This document shows positions 1-6,557 of a stretch of DNA of 7,186 nucleotides, piece after piece. This DNA is from a bacterium (GTDB taxonomy: Bacteria > Latescibacterota > UBA2968 > UBA8231). The number at the start of each line of letters is the position of its first letter. Position 1 is the first letter of the stretch. The notes beneath the pieces are model-generated. The model saw only the letters and a program-made list of their open reading frames with translations, was not told the DNA's origin and searched no databases. The position numbers and the translations under genes were made by a program. The stretch is from NCBI GenBank assembly GCA_027593305.1, contig JAQCJA010000239.1, forward strand, positions 1 through 7,186, written 5' to 3'.

Positions 1-1191
1 GAAGGGCAGGGACGACCGGTAGAGGTTCAGCAGCGGGCGGTCAAAGCGAGCGCTGGCTATGAAAAGATTCAACCCCACGGGAGGCGTCGAGTAGCCGATC
101 TCCAGATTGGCGAGGAAGATGATGCCCAGGTGTACAGGATGAATGTCGTAGGCGGCGGCGATGGGGAGGATCAACGGCACAACGATAACAAGGGCAGAGA
201 ACATGTCGATCATGCAGCCCACAGCCAACAGGAACAGGTTCAACAGGAGCAGGAAAACGAAGCGGTTCTCGATGTGTCCCCGGATGAGATCAAGCAAGGC
301 CGAAGGGATCTGCGCATCGATCAGGTAGGACGTGTAGGCCATGGCTGCGGCAAGGATCACGAAGATCGTGCCCACGAGGACCATCGTCTCACGGATGATC
401 GTGGGCAACTGCCGCCAGGAGATCTCGCGGTGCACGACCATTTCGACGATCATGACGTACATGGCGCCCAACGCCGCTGCTTCGCTGACAGCGATGACGC
501 CGGAGTAGATCCCACCTATGACGACGATGGGCAGCAGCAACTCCAGGGAGCCCTCTCGCAGGGTCTGCAGGACTGGCGCGCGGGCTTCCCGCTGAATCTG
601 GAGAAGGGCACGACCGCGGCCGACATAAACGCAATAGACCGACAGGCCCGCAAGCATCAGCAGCCCGGGCCCGATGCCGGCAATAAACATTTGATCGACG
701 GGTGTGCCGGCGATGATGCCGTAGACGATCAGGGGAATGCTGGGTGGGAACAGCAGGCCGAGGCTGCCGGATGTCGTCAGCAGGCCAAGGGAAAACGGCT
801 CCGGGTAGCGCGCCTGTTGCAGCGCCGGCAGCAGCAGACCACCGACGGCGACGATGGTCATGCCGGAGGCACCGGTGAAGGCTGTGAGCAGAGCGCAGAT
901 GACGAGCGCCATGATCCCGAGTCCGCCCGGCATCCACCACAGCAGCGCCTGCGAGATTCGTACAAGCCGTCGAGCTGCGCCACTTTCGGCCAGGACAAAT
1001 CCGGTGAAAGCGAACAACGGGATCGCCGTCAACGCCGGTGTGTCTGCCAGGCGGTACATCTCGATGAAGATGATCGTCAGGTCGACACCGTCAGCCGCGA
1101 AAGCGACCAATGCCAGCACACAGATGATGACAAACAACGGTGCTCCTGCAGCTGCCAGAAGGATCCCGGTCAGCGTCGTCAGCAGCGCCAT
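1..1191 (-). CDS. dctM: TRAP transporter large membrane subunit (DctM/TatM), 3' end cut by window edge
   Basis: This is the large integral membrane subunit that carries substrate across the inner membrane, normally by Na+ symport, using ligand delivered by the periplasmic P protein. The frame is open for 397 codons from ATG 1191 to the left edge without a stop. The family is usually about 425-440 residues, so roughly 30-40 C-terminal residues are missing. Visible landmarks: GASGMTIVAVGG at about 107-118 and GLLFPPSIPLIVYG at about 145-158 (first helical hairpin with the PPS turn); PGLLM at 175-179; VSEAAALGAMY at 235-245 (usual TEAA); DMFSALVIVVPLILP at 329-343; and EIGYSTPPVGLNLF at 364-377 (second hairpin with TPPVG). 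Long hydrophobic stretches fit about a dozen membrane segments. A GAGG lies 5 nt before the ATG, and the ATG is one base after the dctQ stop, so the two are surely co-translated. The GYSTPPVG form, where many TRAP M subunits have GxLTPPVG, fits the TPAT subclass. I am certain of the family; the substrate is unknown. Confidence 0.95.
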   Translation of the reverse strand, partial: MALLTTLTGILLAAAGAPLFVIICVLALVAFAADGVDLTIIFIEMYRLADTPALTAIPLFAFTGFVLAESGAARRLVRISQALLWWMPGGLGIMALVICALLTAFTGASGMTIVAVGGLLLPALQQARYPEPFSLGLLTTSGSLGLLFPPSIPLIVYGIIAGTPVDQMFIAGIGPGLLMLAGLSVYCVYVGRGRALLQIQREARAPVLQTLREGSLELLLPIVVIGGIYSGVIAVSEAAALGAMYVMIVEMVVHREISWRQLPTIIRETMVLVGTIFVILAAAMAYTSYLIDAQIPSALLDLIRGHIENRFVFLLLLNLFLLAVGCMIDMFSALVIVVPLILPIAAAYDIHPVHLGIIFLANLEIGYSTPPVGLNLFIASARFDRPLLNLYRSSLPF

Positions 1192-1192
1192 G

Positions 1193-1717
1193 TCAGCCTC
1201 GGCCGGATGTGTCTGCCAGGCTTCGTACCCTGCACACGGCACGTCCACAGAAGCGCAGTCCCATGCCACCAAAGACCAGGGGGAAGATGAGTTGCGCGAT
1301 CCAGCGGGGCACGTCGAGAAATGCATCACCGCCGAAACTGGCTTCATCGATGACGAAACGCACGGCTGGCGCCGTGAGCACAAAGCAAGTGGCAGCAGCG
1401 ATGGCATCACCGACGGTGGCAAGGATCTCACCCTTGCCGCCAGGGAGCAATCGAAGGAGGGCGTCGATACGGATGTGCCGATTGTCTCGTGTCGCCAGCA
1501 GTGCGCCGAGCAAGCTGGTCCAAAGGACCAGATGACGAATCAGAGGATCGGCCCACAGCCAGGTGACAGCGAACAGATTCCGAAGCAGGATCTGGGCGAA
1601 AGCCAAACCCATGAGAGTTCCCATCAGCAACACAAGAAGGCCGACTTCCAATCGTGGCAGGAGCCCTGTGTGAGCGTCATCGGCAGCTTCGAGGTTGCTC
1701 GGCAGGTCGCGGGTCAT
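1193..1717 (-). CDS. dctQ: TRAP transporter small membrane subunit (DctQ/TatQ)
   Basis: This is the small four-helix membrane subunit that packs against the M subunit and is required for TRAP transport. The 174 residues show four hydrophobic segments at about 24-46, 57-75, 98-123 and 135-160, the normal size and layout. The most diagnostic part is LWTSLLGALLATRDNRHIRI at 65-84 followed by D85, matching the family pattern W..LLGA..A.R...HI.ID. The segment DVPRWIAQLIFPLVFGGMGL at 135-154 matches the usual last helix. The start ATG overlaps the stop of the upstream binding-protein gene as ATGA (bases 1714-1717), and no Shine-Dalgarno is obvious before it, so translation is probably coupled to dctP. 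The N-terminal 20 residues are polar and likely cytoplasmic. Nothing looks truncated or frameshifted. The family is clear; substrate specificity is not set by this subunit. Confidence 0.93.
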   Translation of the reverse strand: MTRDLPSNLEAADDAHTGLLPRLEVGLLVLLMGTLMGLAFAQILLRNLFAVTWLWADPLIRHLVLWTSLLGALLATRDNRHIRIDALLRLLPGGKGEILATVGDAIAAATCFVLTAPAVRFVIDEASFGGDAFLDVPRWIAQLIFPLVFGGMGLRFCGRAVCRVRSLADTSGRG

Positions 1718-2754
1718 CTAGGGTCTGCTGTAGCAGGACGGGCACGGTATTGGGCAAGGTGTCGCTGCACCTGTTCCTGGGCTTCATTGCTGAAGGCGTG
1801 GCCAATCAGGTCCGGCTTCGAATCCTCCACCAATTGCTGGAAACTGGCGATGGCAGCGGGCGGGCACGCAACGGCAATGACCCCCTGATCCTGCATGATC
1901 TGCAGGGCCTCGACGTTGTCGGTGCGACTGCGGCGATTGTGGGCGCCGATGTGACGGGCTGAGACCTCGAGCAATTGCTGCTGCTGGTCCCCGGTCAGGT
2001 CGTCATAGGCCTGCTTCTGCAGCAGGAAAGCGCCGATCGCATAATTGATGGGCAGATCCGTATAGTACTTGACCCGCGTGAACCACTGCAGGACGATGGC
2101 AGCAGAGGCTGAGGCATAGACCACATCCACGAGGTGGGTCTGCAGTCCCAGCAGCACGTCGGGAATGGTCAGCGGCACCGACGTCACCCCGGCCTTCTCA
2201 AACAACACGCCGGTGAGTGGCTCGCCCTGCAATCGCCAGACTTTGTGGCCGTTCATGTCCTCGACGCTGCGCACCGGATGCTGTGACATGAGATAGACGA
2301 AACCGATGTCCGACCAGCCGAGCAGGACAAACCCGGCGTCCAGGAAAGCCTGCTGGTAATAGGCGGACGTCTGCGTCAGGACGTGATCGATTTCGTCGTA
2401 GTTCTGGAAGAGAAAGGGCATCTCGAGGGCCAGGACATCCGGTTGCACATGACTGAGGCCGGTCCCTCCCAGGCCAAGGCCCTGCAGTTGGCCGATGCGA
2501 ACTTTGCGCAGCATCACGTCCTCGTCGCCTTGCACGCCACCGGCGTAGATCTTCAACCGGACCTGCCCTTCTGTGAGGGCACGAATCTCGGTGTCCACGT
2601 TGCGCAGGGCGGTGATCCAGCTGCTGCCTTCCGGTGCCAGCGTGGCGAATTTCAGCGTGGTCTGCGCTGCCAGTGGCGTGACCAACAGCAGAGATAGCAG
2701 AAGCAGGACAGGCCGTCTCTGCCAGCGACGATTGTCAGAAATGGACATCGACAT
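1714..2754 (-). CDS. dctP: TRAP/TPAT periplasmic solute-binding protein (DctP/TatP type)
   Basis: This is the periplasmic ligand-binding protein of the transporter, 346 residues. It begins with a signal peptide: a basic n-region (RRWQRR at 9-14), a Leu-rich core at about 16-26, and probable cleavage near A30. The mature part opens with LKFATLAPEGSSWI (34-47), the classic DctP first strand and loop. It continues with PFLFQNYDEIDHVL (113-126) and GLQTHLVDVVYAS (203-215). R174 in KVWRLQGEP lines up with the carboxylate-binding Arg of SiaP-type proteins. The usual QEN after the VD motif is replaced by VYA, so the ligand pocket is not standard. SASAAIVLQWFTRVKYYTD (215-233) resembles TatT-associated P proteins as I know them. 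The start is ambiguous: ATG 2754 and ATG 2748 are two codons apart. The second has GGCGG at 6 nt and may be the real one. The gene overlaps the end of tatT by 20 bp (14 bp from the second ATG) and the start of dctQ by 4 bp. Confidence 0.94.
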   Translation of the reverse strand: MSMSISDNRRWQRRPVLLLLSLLLVTPLAAQTTLKFATLAPEGSSWITALRNVDTEIRALTEGQVRLKIYAGGVQGDEDVMLRKVRIGQLQGLGLGGTGLSHVQPDVLALEMPFLFQNYDEIDHVLTQTSAYYQQAFLDAGFVLLGWSDIGFVYLMSQHPVRSVEDMNGHKVWRLQGEPLTGVLFEKAGVTSVPLTIPDVLLGLQTHLVDVVYASASAAIVLQWFTRVKYYTDLPINYAIGAFLLQKQAYDDLTGDQQQQLLEVSARHIGAHNRRSRTDNVEALQIMQDQGVIAVACPPAAIASFQQLVEDSKPDLIGHAFSNEAQEQVQRHLAQYRARPATADPR

Positions 2755-3604
2755 CCGCCAGCATGATGCGCGCCAGTCTTTGCGCGGCAGCGTTCTGCAG
2801 CGTCAGATCTGGAAGAGTTGTCGCCACGGGGCTCGCCAGCACGCGTTCGAGGAGGGAGACGTAGAGTTCACGATCAAACATCTGCCGCGCGTAGAAGCGG
2901 GCCATCTGCACATAGACCATGAGGTCCTGACCATCCGTCATCGCCAGGGCAGCCTGGAAGTGTGTCTGCGCGCGTTGCGGATCACCGCCGAGGATGGGGG
3001 GCAGTGCCGCATGGTACGCCCCGAGAAATACGTGGGCACTGCCGTGGCGGAAGGACTCGTCTCTGGCCAGCACCCATTGCATGAGCACGATGGCCCTCGG
3101 TAGATCGGCGAGGGCTCCCATGGAATCCGGGTGGGCTCCGATCCACGCGCCCCACGTAGTGGCTGCCCAGAACACGAAGGGAACGTCGCTCTTGTGCAGT
3201 TGTTGATCGATGTTCTCGAACGCGGGGAATGGCCCGACGAGCAGATCAGTAACGGCCGGACGACGTGCAATCAAGGACGCCGTGCCGTAGCCTTTGGCGC
3301 GCAGGTACAACACTGCGGCCCGCGACGGGTTGGACGTCTCGACCAGCATGGCATAGGAGAAATACCCTTCGGCGGCGGCACGCAGCAGTTCCGCATTGCC
3401 GGGGTCGGCCTCGATCAGACTGTCCATCAGCAGGAGATAGGTCGGCAAGGCCTGCATCACGAGATCGACGTCGTCGTGTCGCAGCGTCGTTTCTGCGACC
3501 TCTGCCATCAGGTCGCGGATGGCGACGGAACGGACATAGCCGCAGCCTCCTGCAAGGGCGCCGGCGAAAGAGAAGAGGAAAGTCCAGAGCGCCCATCGGG
3601 CCAT
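2735..3604 (-). CDS. tatT: TatT: TPR-like lipoprotein T component of a TPAT transporter
   Basis: This is the fourth component that defines tetratricopeptide-repeat-protein-associated TRAP transporters (TPATs). In Treponema pallidum the homologue (Tp0956) is a trimeric helical-repeat protein with a pore through each protomer, and it binds its partner P protein. The 289 residues begin with a lipoprotein signal ending at C21 (lipobox LAGGC). Gly at +2 predicts outer-membrane placement facing the periplasm. Helical-repeat segments include DPGNAELLRAAAEGYFSYAM (67-86), the conserved FVFWAATTWGAWI stretch (143-155) and AHVFLGAYHAALPPILGGDP (190-209), followed by a TPR-like helix pair to about 256. 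Start ATG 3604 has GGAAG at 5 nt. It is the first gene of the operon, overlapping dctP by 20 bp. The T. pallidum structures led to the proposal that such systems import hydrophobic ligands; that is family knowledge, not shown here. The length is normal and I see no defect. Confidence 0.92.
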   Translation of the reverse strand: MARWALWTFLFSFAGALAGGCGYVRSVAIRDLMAEVAETTLRHDDVDLVMQALPTYLLLMDSLIEADPGNAELLRAAAEGYFSYAMLVETSNPSRAAVLYLRAKGYGTASLIARRPAVTDLLVGPFPAFENIDQQLHKSDVPFVFWAATTWGAWIGAHPDSMGALADLPRAIVLMQWVLARDESFRHGSAHVFLGAYHAALPPILGGDPQRAQTHFQAALAMTDGQDLMVYVQMARFYARQMFDRELYVSLLERVLASPVATTLPDLTLQNAAAQRLARIMLADVDVHF

Positions 3605-3659
3605 ACAGGCTTCCGTTGTTGATCACGTTGTGGAGAGGCGGCGTTGTGGGCGAGGGCCT

Positions 3660-3689
3660 AATATCATGGGCGTCGTGAAGGATGGTCAA
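3660..3689 (-). promoter_or_regulatory. candidate sigma-70 promoter for the tatT-dctPQM operon
   Basis: On the minus strand a TTGACC (3689-3684; 5 of 6 to the -35 consensus) is followed after 18 nt by GATATT (3665-3660; 4 of 6 to the -10 consensus). A start near 3653 would give a leader of about 50 nt to the tatT ATG at 3604, whose GGAAG ribosome-binding site is at 3614-3610. It sits in the divergent gap before the plus-strand gene. Seen by eye only. I find no convincing plus-strand promoter: TAATAT at 3659-3664 resembles a -10 but lacks a -35 at the right spacing. Confidence 0.35.
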
Positions 3690-3716
3690 GGAAGCTACCC
3701 TCTGCATAGGCCGTAC

Positions 3717-5438
3717 ATGATTCTCCGCGATTTGGCAGCCAACGTTCGGCACCATCGTGCCTTGCCCATACTGCTTGGTGGGTTGTTGCTCGGAGCCACG
3801 GCCGTCGCCTATCTCGGTGCCCTCCGCAATGACTTCTGCCTGGATGACACAGGTATGGTCGTCGACAACAGGTATGTCGCGGCATCGGCCTGGGGCGAAC
3901 TGTGGACGACGAGTTACTGGCAGGGGGTCACGGGAACGACCGGTGGTCTGTACCGCCCGCTGACTTTGACGTTGATCACGCTGGAACGGGAGTTGTTTGG
4001 CGAAACCGCCGCCGCCTACCACCTTGTTTCGATCCTGTTGCAGGCTCTGGCGGGGTGTTGCCTGGTATGGGCGGCACGACGTACGGGATCGCCGGCAGGA
4101 GTCTCTGTGCTGGCGGGTCTCATGCTGTGTGTACATCCGGCTGCGTCCGAAGTTGTGAACACCGTAGTTGGTGCGGCGGATCTGCTTGGCTTTGTCTGGG
4201 GCCTGGCGGGGGTCACGATCCTGCTTACCTGCCGCAACACGCCGATGATGATGCTGGCTTGCGTCATGTTGATCGGGGCGGCGCTCTACAAAGAGAGTGC
4301 CGCAGTGTTTGCCGTGGGTGCCATCGTCACCCTCTTGTGCCATGATCGACGACATCCGCCGCTGCTGGCTGCGGTTGCGGCGCTATTGATCCCTATCCTC
4401 CTGCGCGTCGGGCTCACAGGCCACCTGGACCCCGGAAGCATCGGTTTCCTCGACAACCCGCTGGCATTCAGCAGCCTGATCACACGCTGGCTCAATGCGC
4501 CGACTCTCGCCGTTCGTTACCTGCTGCTGGTCGTTTTCCCCTGGCCTCTAGCGGCCGATTACTCGTACGACGCCATCCCGATCATCCCGGTACACGATGT
4601 CGCCGCCTGGCTCCCGCCACTGCTGATATGTGTGTCTCTGGGTGTCCTGCTGTGGTCTGTGGTCCGACGACATCGTCTGCCGGTGCTATGGATAGGGTTG
4701 AGTGTGACGATGCTGGCTCTGGCCACTCATATGCTGGTGCCGGTGGGAACCATTTACGCCGAGCGCCTCGCCTACCCTGTACTTGCGGCCAGTTGTGTCG
4801 CAGTCGCTGCTTCCATGCAGCGGCTCAGACGGTACCACGGCCCCGGAATCGCATTGTGTGTCGTCGCGATCTGGTTGCTGCTGTTCGCCTCCCTGGCTCG
4901 AACTCGAACGCGAGATTGGCAGGATGATGGCACGCTGTTTGCCAGCGCTCTTCGAGTTCAGACGGGCAGCGCCCGGGTTCACTATGGTTGGGCACGCTGG
5001 CAACAGCGACAAGGAAACCTCCTGGAGTCGCTCAAGGCGTATCAGGAAGCCCTGCAGATCTACCCCAGGTACGCGGATGCCTTACTGAATCAGGGCGCCG
5101 TCCTGCTGCAACTCGGGCGACACACGGAGGCGCTGGGGTCGTACCAAGCAGCCACGCAAGCCCGTCCTGGTGATGTACAGGGTTTGTTCGCGGTGGCTGC
5201 CATCAAGGAAGTGTTGGGAGTTGAAGGCGCGACGGCCGCCTATCAGGAGGTGTTGCGATTGCGGCCGCAACACGCAGAGGCGGCACGAGGTGCTGCAAGA
5301 TGTCTGGTCGCAGCAGGAGATTCGTTGTCGGCGAGGATGGTTGTGCAGCAGGTTTTCGCCGAGGCTGCGTCAAGCGAGTGGCGCAGGTTGTTTCCAGGCG
5401 GTAGCACAGCTGGGCGAGCCGGTGTCGGTGAGCCCTAG
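3717..5438 (+). CDS. TMTC-like polytopic membrane glycosyltransferase (GT-C type) with C-terminal TPRs
   Basis: A probable membrane glycosyltransferase of the TMTC type. The animal TMTC1-4 proteins are O-mannosyltransferases that use a lipid-linked sugar. The 573 residues show a first membrane segment at about 16-36, then NDFCLDD (38-44) with the paired acidic residues typical of GT-C catalytic loops. These are followed by YRPL (79-82), CVHPAASEVV (138-147), LYKESAAVF (190-198), and NPLAF (247-251) leading to LAADYSYDAIP (278-288), the region equivalent to Pfam TMTC_DUF1736. ERLAYP is at 349-354. About ten membrane segments end near 393. Three clear TPRs (419-451, 453-485, 487-518) and a weaker fourth (520-550) follow. 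The start is uncertain: ATG 3717 has AGG at 6 nt and leaves room for a divergent promoter; ATG 3666 (GAGG at 10 nt, 590 aa) and GTG 3630 (602 aa) are also in frame. It diverges from tatT and converges on the peptidase gene. Donor and acceptor are unknown. Confidence 0.85.
   Translation: MILRDLAANVRHHRALPILLGGLLLGATAVAYLGALRNDFCLDDTGMVVDNRYVAASAWGELWTTSYWQGVTGTTGGLYRPLTLTLITLERELFGETAAAYHLVSILLQALAGCCLVWAARRTGSPAGVSVLAGLMLCVHPAASEVVNTVVGAADLLGFVWGLAGVTILLTCRNTPMMMLACVMLIGAALYKESAAVFAVGAIVTLLCHDRRHPPLLAAVAALLIPILLRVGLTGHLDPGSIGFLDNPLAFSSLITRWLNAPTLAVRYLLLVVFPWPLAADYSYDAIPIIPVHDVAAWLPPLLICVSLGVLLWSVVRRHRLPVLWIGLSVTMLALATHMLVPVGTIYAERLAYPVLAASCVAVAASMQRLRRYHGPGIALCVVAIWLLLFASLARTRTRDWQDDGTLFASALRVQTGSARVHYGWARWQQRQGNLLESLKAYQEALQIYPRYADALLNQGAVLLQLGRHTEALGSYQAATQARPGDVQGLFAVAAIKEVLGVEGATAAYQEVLRLRPQHAEAARGAARCLVAAGDSLSARMVVQQVFAEAASSEWRRLFPGGSTAGRAGVGEP
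5435..5438. other. shared CTAG: overlapping stop codons of two convergent genes
   Basis: The palindromic tetranucleotide CTAG holds the TAG stop of the plus-strand TMTC-like gene (5436-5438) and the TAG stop of the minus-strand peptidase gene (5437-5435). The two coding regions therefore overlap by four bases, and no non-coding space remains for a terminator. Transcripts from each side must run into the other gene's antisense strand. I saw no GC-rich hairpin followed by a T tract on either side. Confidence 0.95.
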
Positions 5439-6499
5439 TCGGCCGCTCTGTCGATGCATGCCCAGGGATCTTCCTCGTCGCCGCAGGAAACGATTCTCTT
5501 CACTGTCGCTGCCAGGTCGCCCTGGTGCCTGCGCAACAGGGCGTCCAGTCCCTCGAAATTGCTGTTATAGCGTCGGTAGGATAGCAGACGGGCGTTGTTG
5601 AGTTCCCAGTCGAGGAAGCCGTCGTACCGGCCTCTGCCCAAGTCCTCACGACGTCGTCGGTAGTCGTCCTTGCTCGCCTCGAACAATCGCTGACGGTCCA
5701 CGAGGATCTGCTGTCGAGGCGTGTCACTGGTGTAGAGACTGTCGAGCTGCGCAGTCACGTGCCGCAGAAAGGCCTGAAATGACGCCAGATCGCCCCGGCG
5801 TTGTCTGGCTGCAATGAGTTGTTCGGACTCCTCACCATAGCGCTGGCGCAGAAACTCCAGGGATCCGGCTTGGCCGACAAAGGAGGCGACACTCTCATTG
5901 AAGTCGGTGTGGCCTTCCAAGTAAACGGTCGTGTGGGTCAGTTCATGGAGGATGAGATCGGCGAGGCGATCTTCCGGGTCCTCGAGCATGGTGCTCAGAA
6001 TCGGGTCCGACAGGTAGCCAAGGGTGCTGTAAGCCGACACTGCGCCGGCGATGGCATCATATCCAAGGTCCAGCAGGCGGTCACGTTCGGCCGTGGCACG
6101 CTGGCGCTCGAAATACCCCTTGTAGGGCAGGGCTCCCACGAAGGGGAAAGTCCATACATACGCCGCAAACCGATCGGGTGGACTTGCCGAGACGTTCCAG
6201 GCGACGGGCTCTCCGCCTGTGTCAAAATACTGCGTATAGTTGGCCGATGCGCCACGCAGGCCAATCCGCTCCTCGGCAAATCGGCGGATCTCCTCCACCA
6301 GGTGCAGCTTCGCACGGATATCCGGGGTCGTAGCCGAATCCGACAACACATCGGCGAGGGACCGTCGACCAAGAATGATGCGAGCCTGACCCCTGGCCAA
6401 ATGCAGGTAATAGTCGACTTCTGCGCACCCGGACAGAACTGAAAGCAGGAGCAGAAGGGCGAGAAGCGGGCTCGGCATGCTGCTCGGGCGCCGCAACAT
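5435..6499 (-). CDS. lipoprotein zinc aminopeptidase-like protein (Pfam Aminopep family)
   Basis: A putative zinc peptidase of the Aminopep family (PF10023), 354 residues from ATG 6499, the usual family length. The N-terminus MLRRPSSMPSPLL with a Leu-rich core ends in lipobox LSGC (C25). Ala at +2 predicts an outer-membrane lipoprotein. Family landmarks occur in order: GYFERQRATAERDRLLDLGY (128-147), AYSTLGYLSDPILSTML (156-172), then HELTHTTVYLEGHTDFNESV (185-204). H185 and H189 are the likely zinc ligands, E186 the general base, and E202 of FNES the likely third ligand. Two cysteines at 339 and 348 could pair in the periplasm. The frame stays open to a TTG at 6547 (370 aa), but that adds a stretch unlike a signal peptide. 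ATG 6478 would remove the basic n-region. No strong Shine-Dalgarno is visible. The gene lies 58 bp behind the lipoprotein gene on the same strand and is probably co-transcribed. Natural substrates of the family are not known to me. Confidence 0.88.
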   Translation of the reverse strand: MLRRPSSMPSPLLALLLLLSVLSGCAEVDYYLHLARGQARIILGRRSLADVLSDSATTPDIRAKLHLVEEIRRFAEERIGLRGASANYTQYFDTGGEPVAWNVSASPPDRFAAYVWTFPFVGALPYKGYFERQRATAERDRLLDLGYDAIAGAVSAYSTLGYLSDPILSTMLEDPEDRLADLILHELTHTTVYLEGHTDFNESVASFVGQAGSLEFLRQRYGEESEQLIAARQRRGDLASFQAFLRHVTAQLDSLYTSDTPRQQILVDRQRLFEASKDDYRRRREDLGRGRYDGFLDWELNNARLLSYRRYNSNFEGLDALLRRHQGDLAATVKRIVSCGDEEDPWACIDRAAD

Positions 6500-6557
6500 G
6501 GTGCGCGTCAGCCGCGTGCCAACGCCCAACGAAGATGCAGGCGCCAAGTTGACGACG

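Noticed and set aside
389..940. Minus-strand open frame of 183 codons inside dctM in another frame
   Set aside because: It is Arg/His-rich low-complexity shadow sequence; the dctM frame over the same bases carries all the TRAP motifs.
130..1290. Long plus-strand open frame of 386 codons antisense to dctM and the end of dctQ
   Set aside because: Its product is highly polar, rich in Gln, Asp, Arg and His, with no family resemblance. The opposite strand encodes textbook DctM and DctQ sequence, so this is a high-GC shadow.
3659..3664. TAATAT as a -10 box for the TMTC-like gene
   Set aside because: No -35-like hexamer at 16-18 bp upstream and no extended -10 TG; it overlaps the better minus-strand promoter candidate.
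3246..4355. Minus-strand open frame of 369 codons spanning tatT and the TMTC-like gene
   Set aside because: It overlaps two well-supported genes and has a polar, unstructured composition with no recognisable domain.
5410..5438. Imperfect inverted repeat (CTGGGC...GCCCTAG) near the convergent stops, considered as a terminator
   Set aside because: The stem is only about 4-6 bp with a bulge and a large loop, and no T tract follows.
5801..6442. Plus-strand open frame of 213 codons antisense to the peptidase
   Set aside because: The opposite strand holds the HELTH peptidase with family motifs throughout; no domain or ribosome-binding site supports the plus frame.
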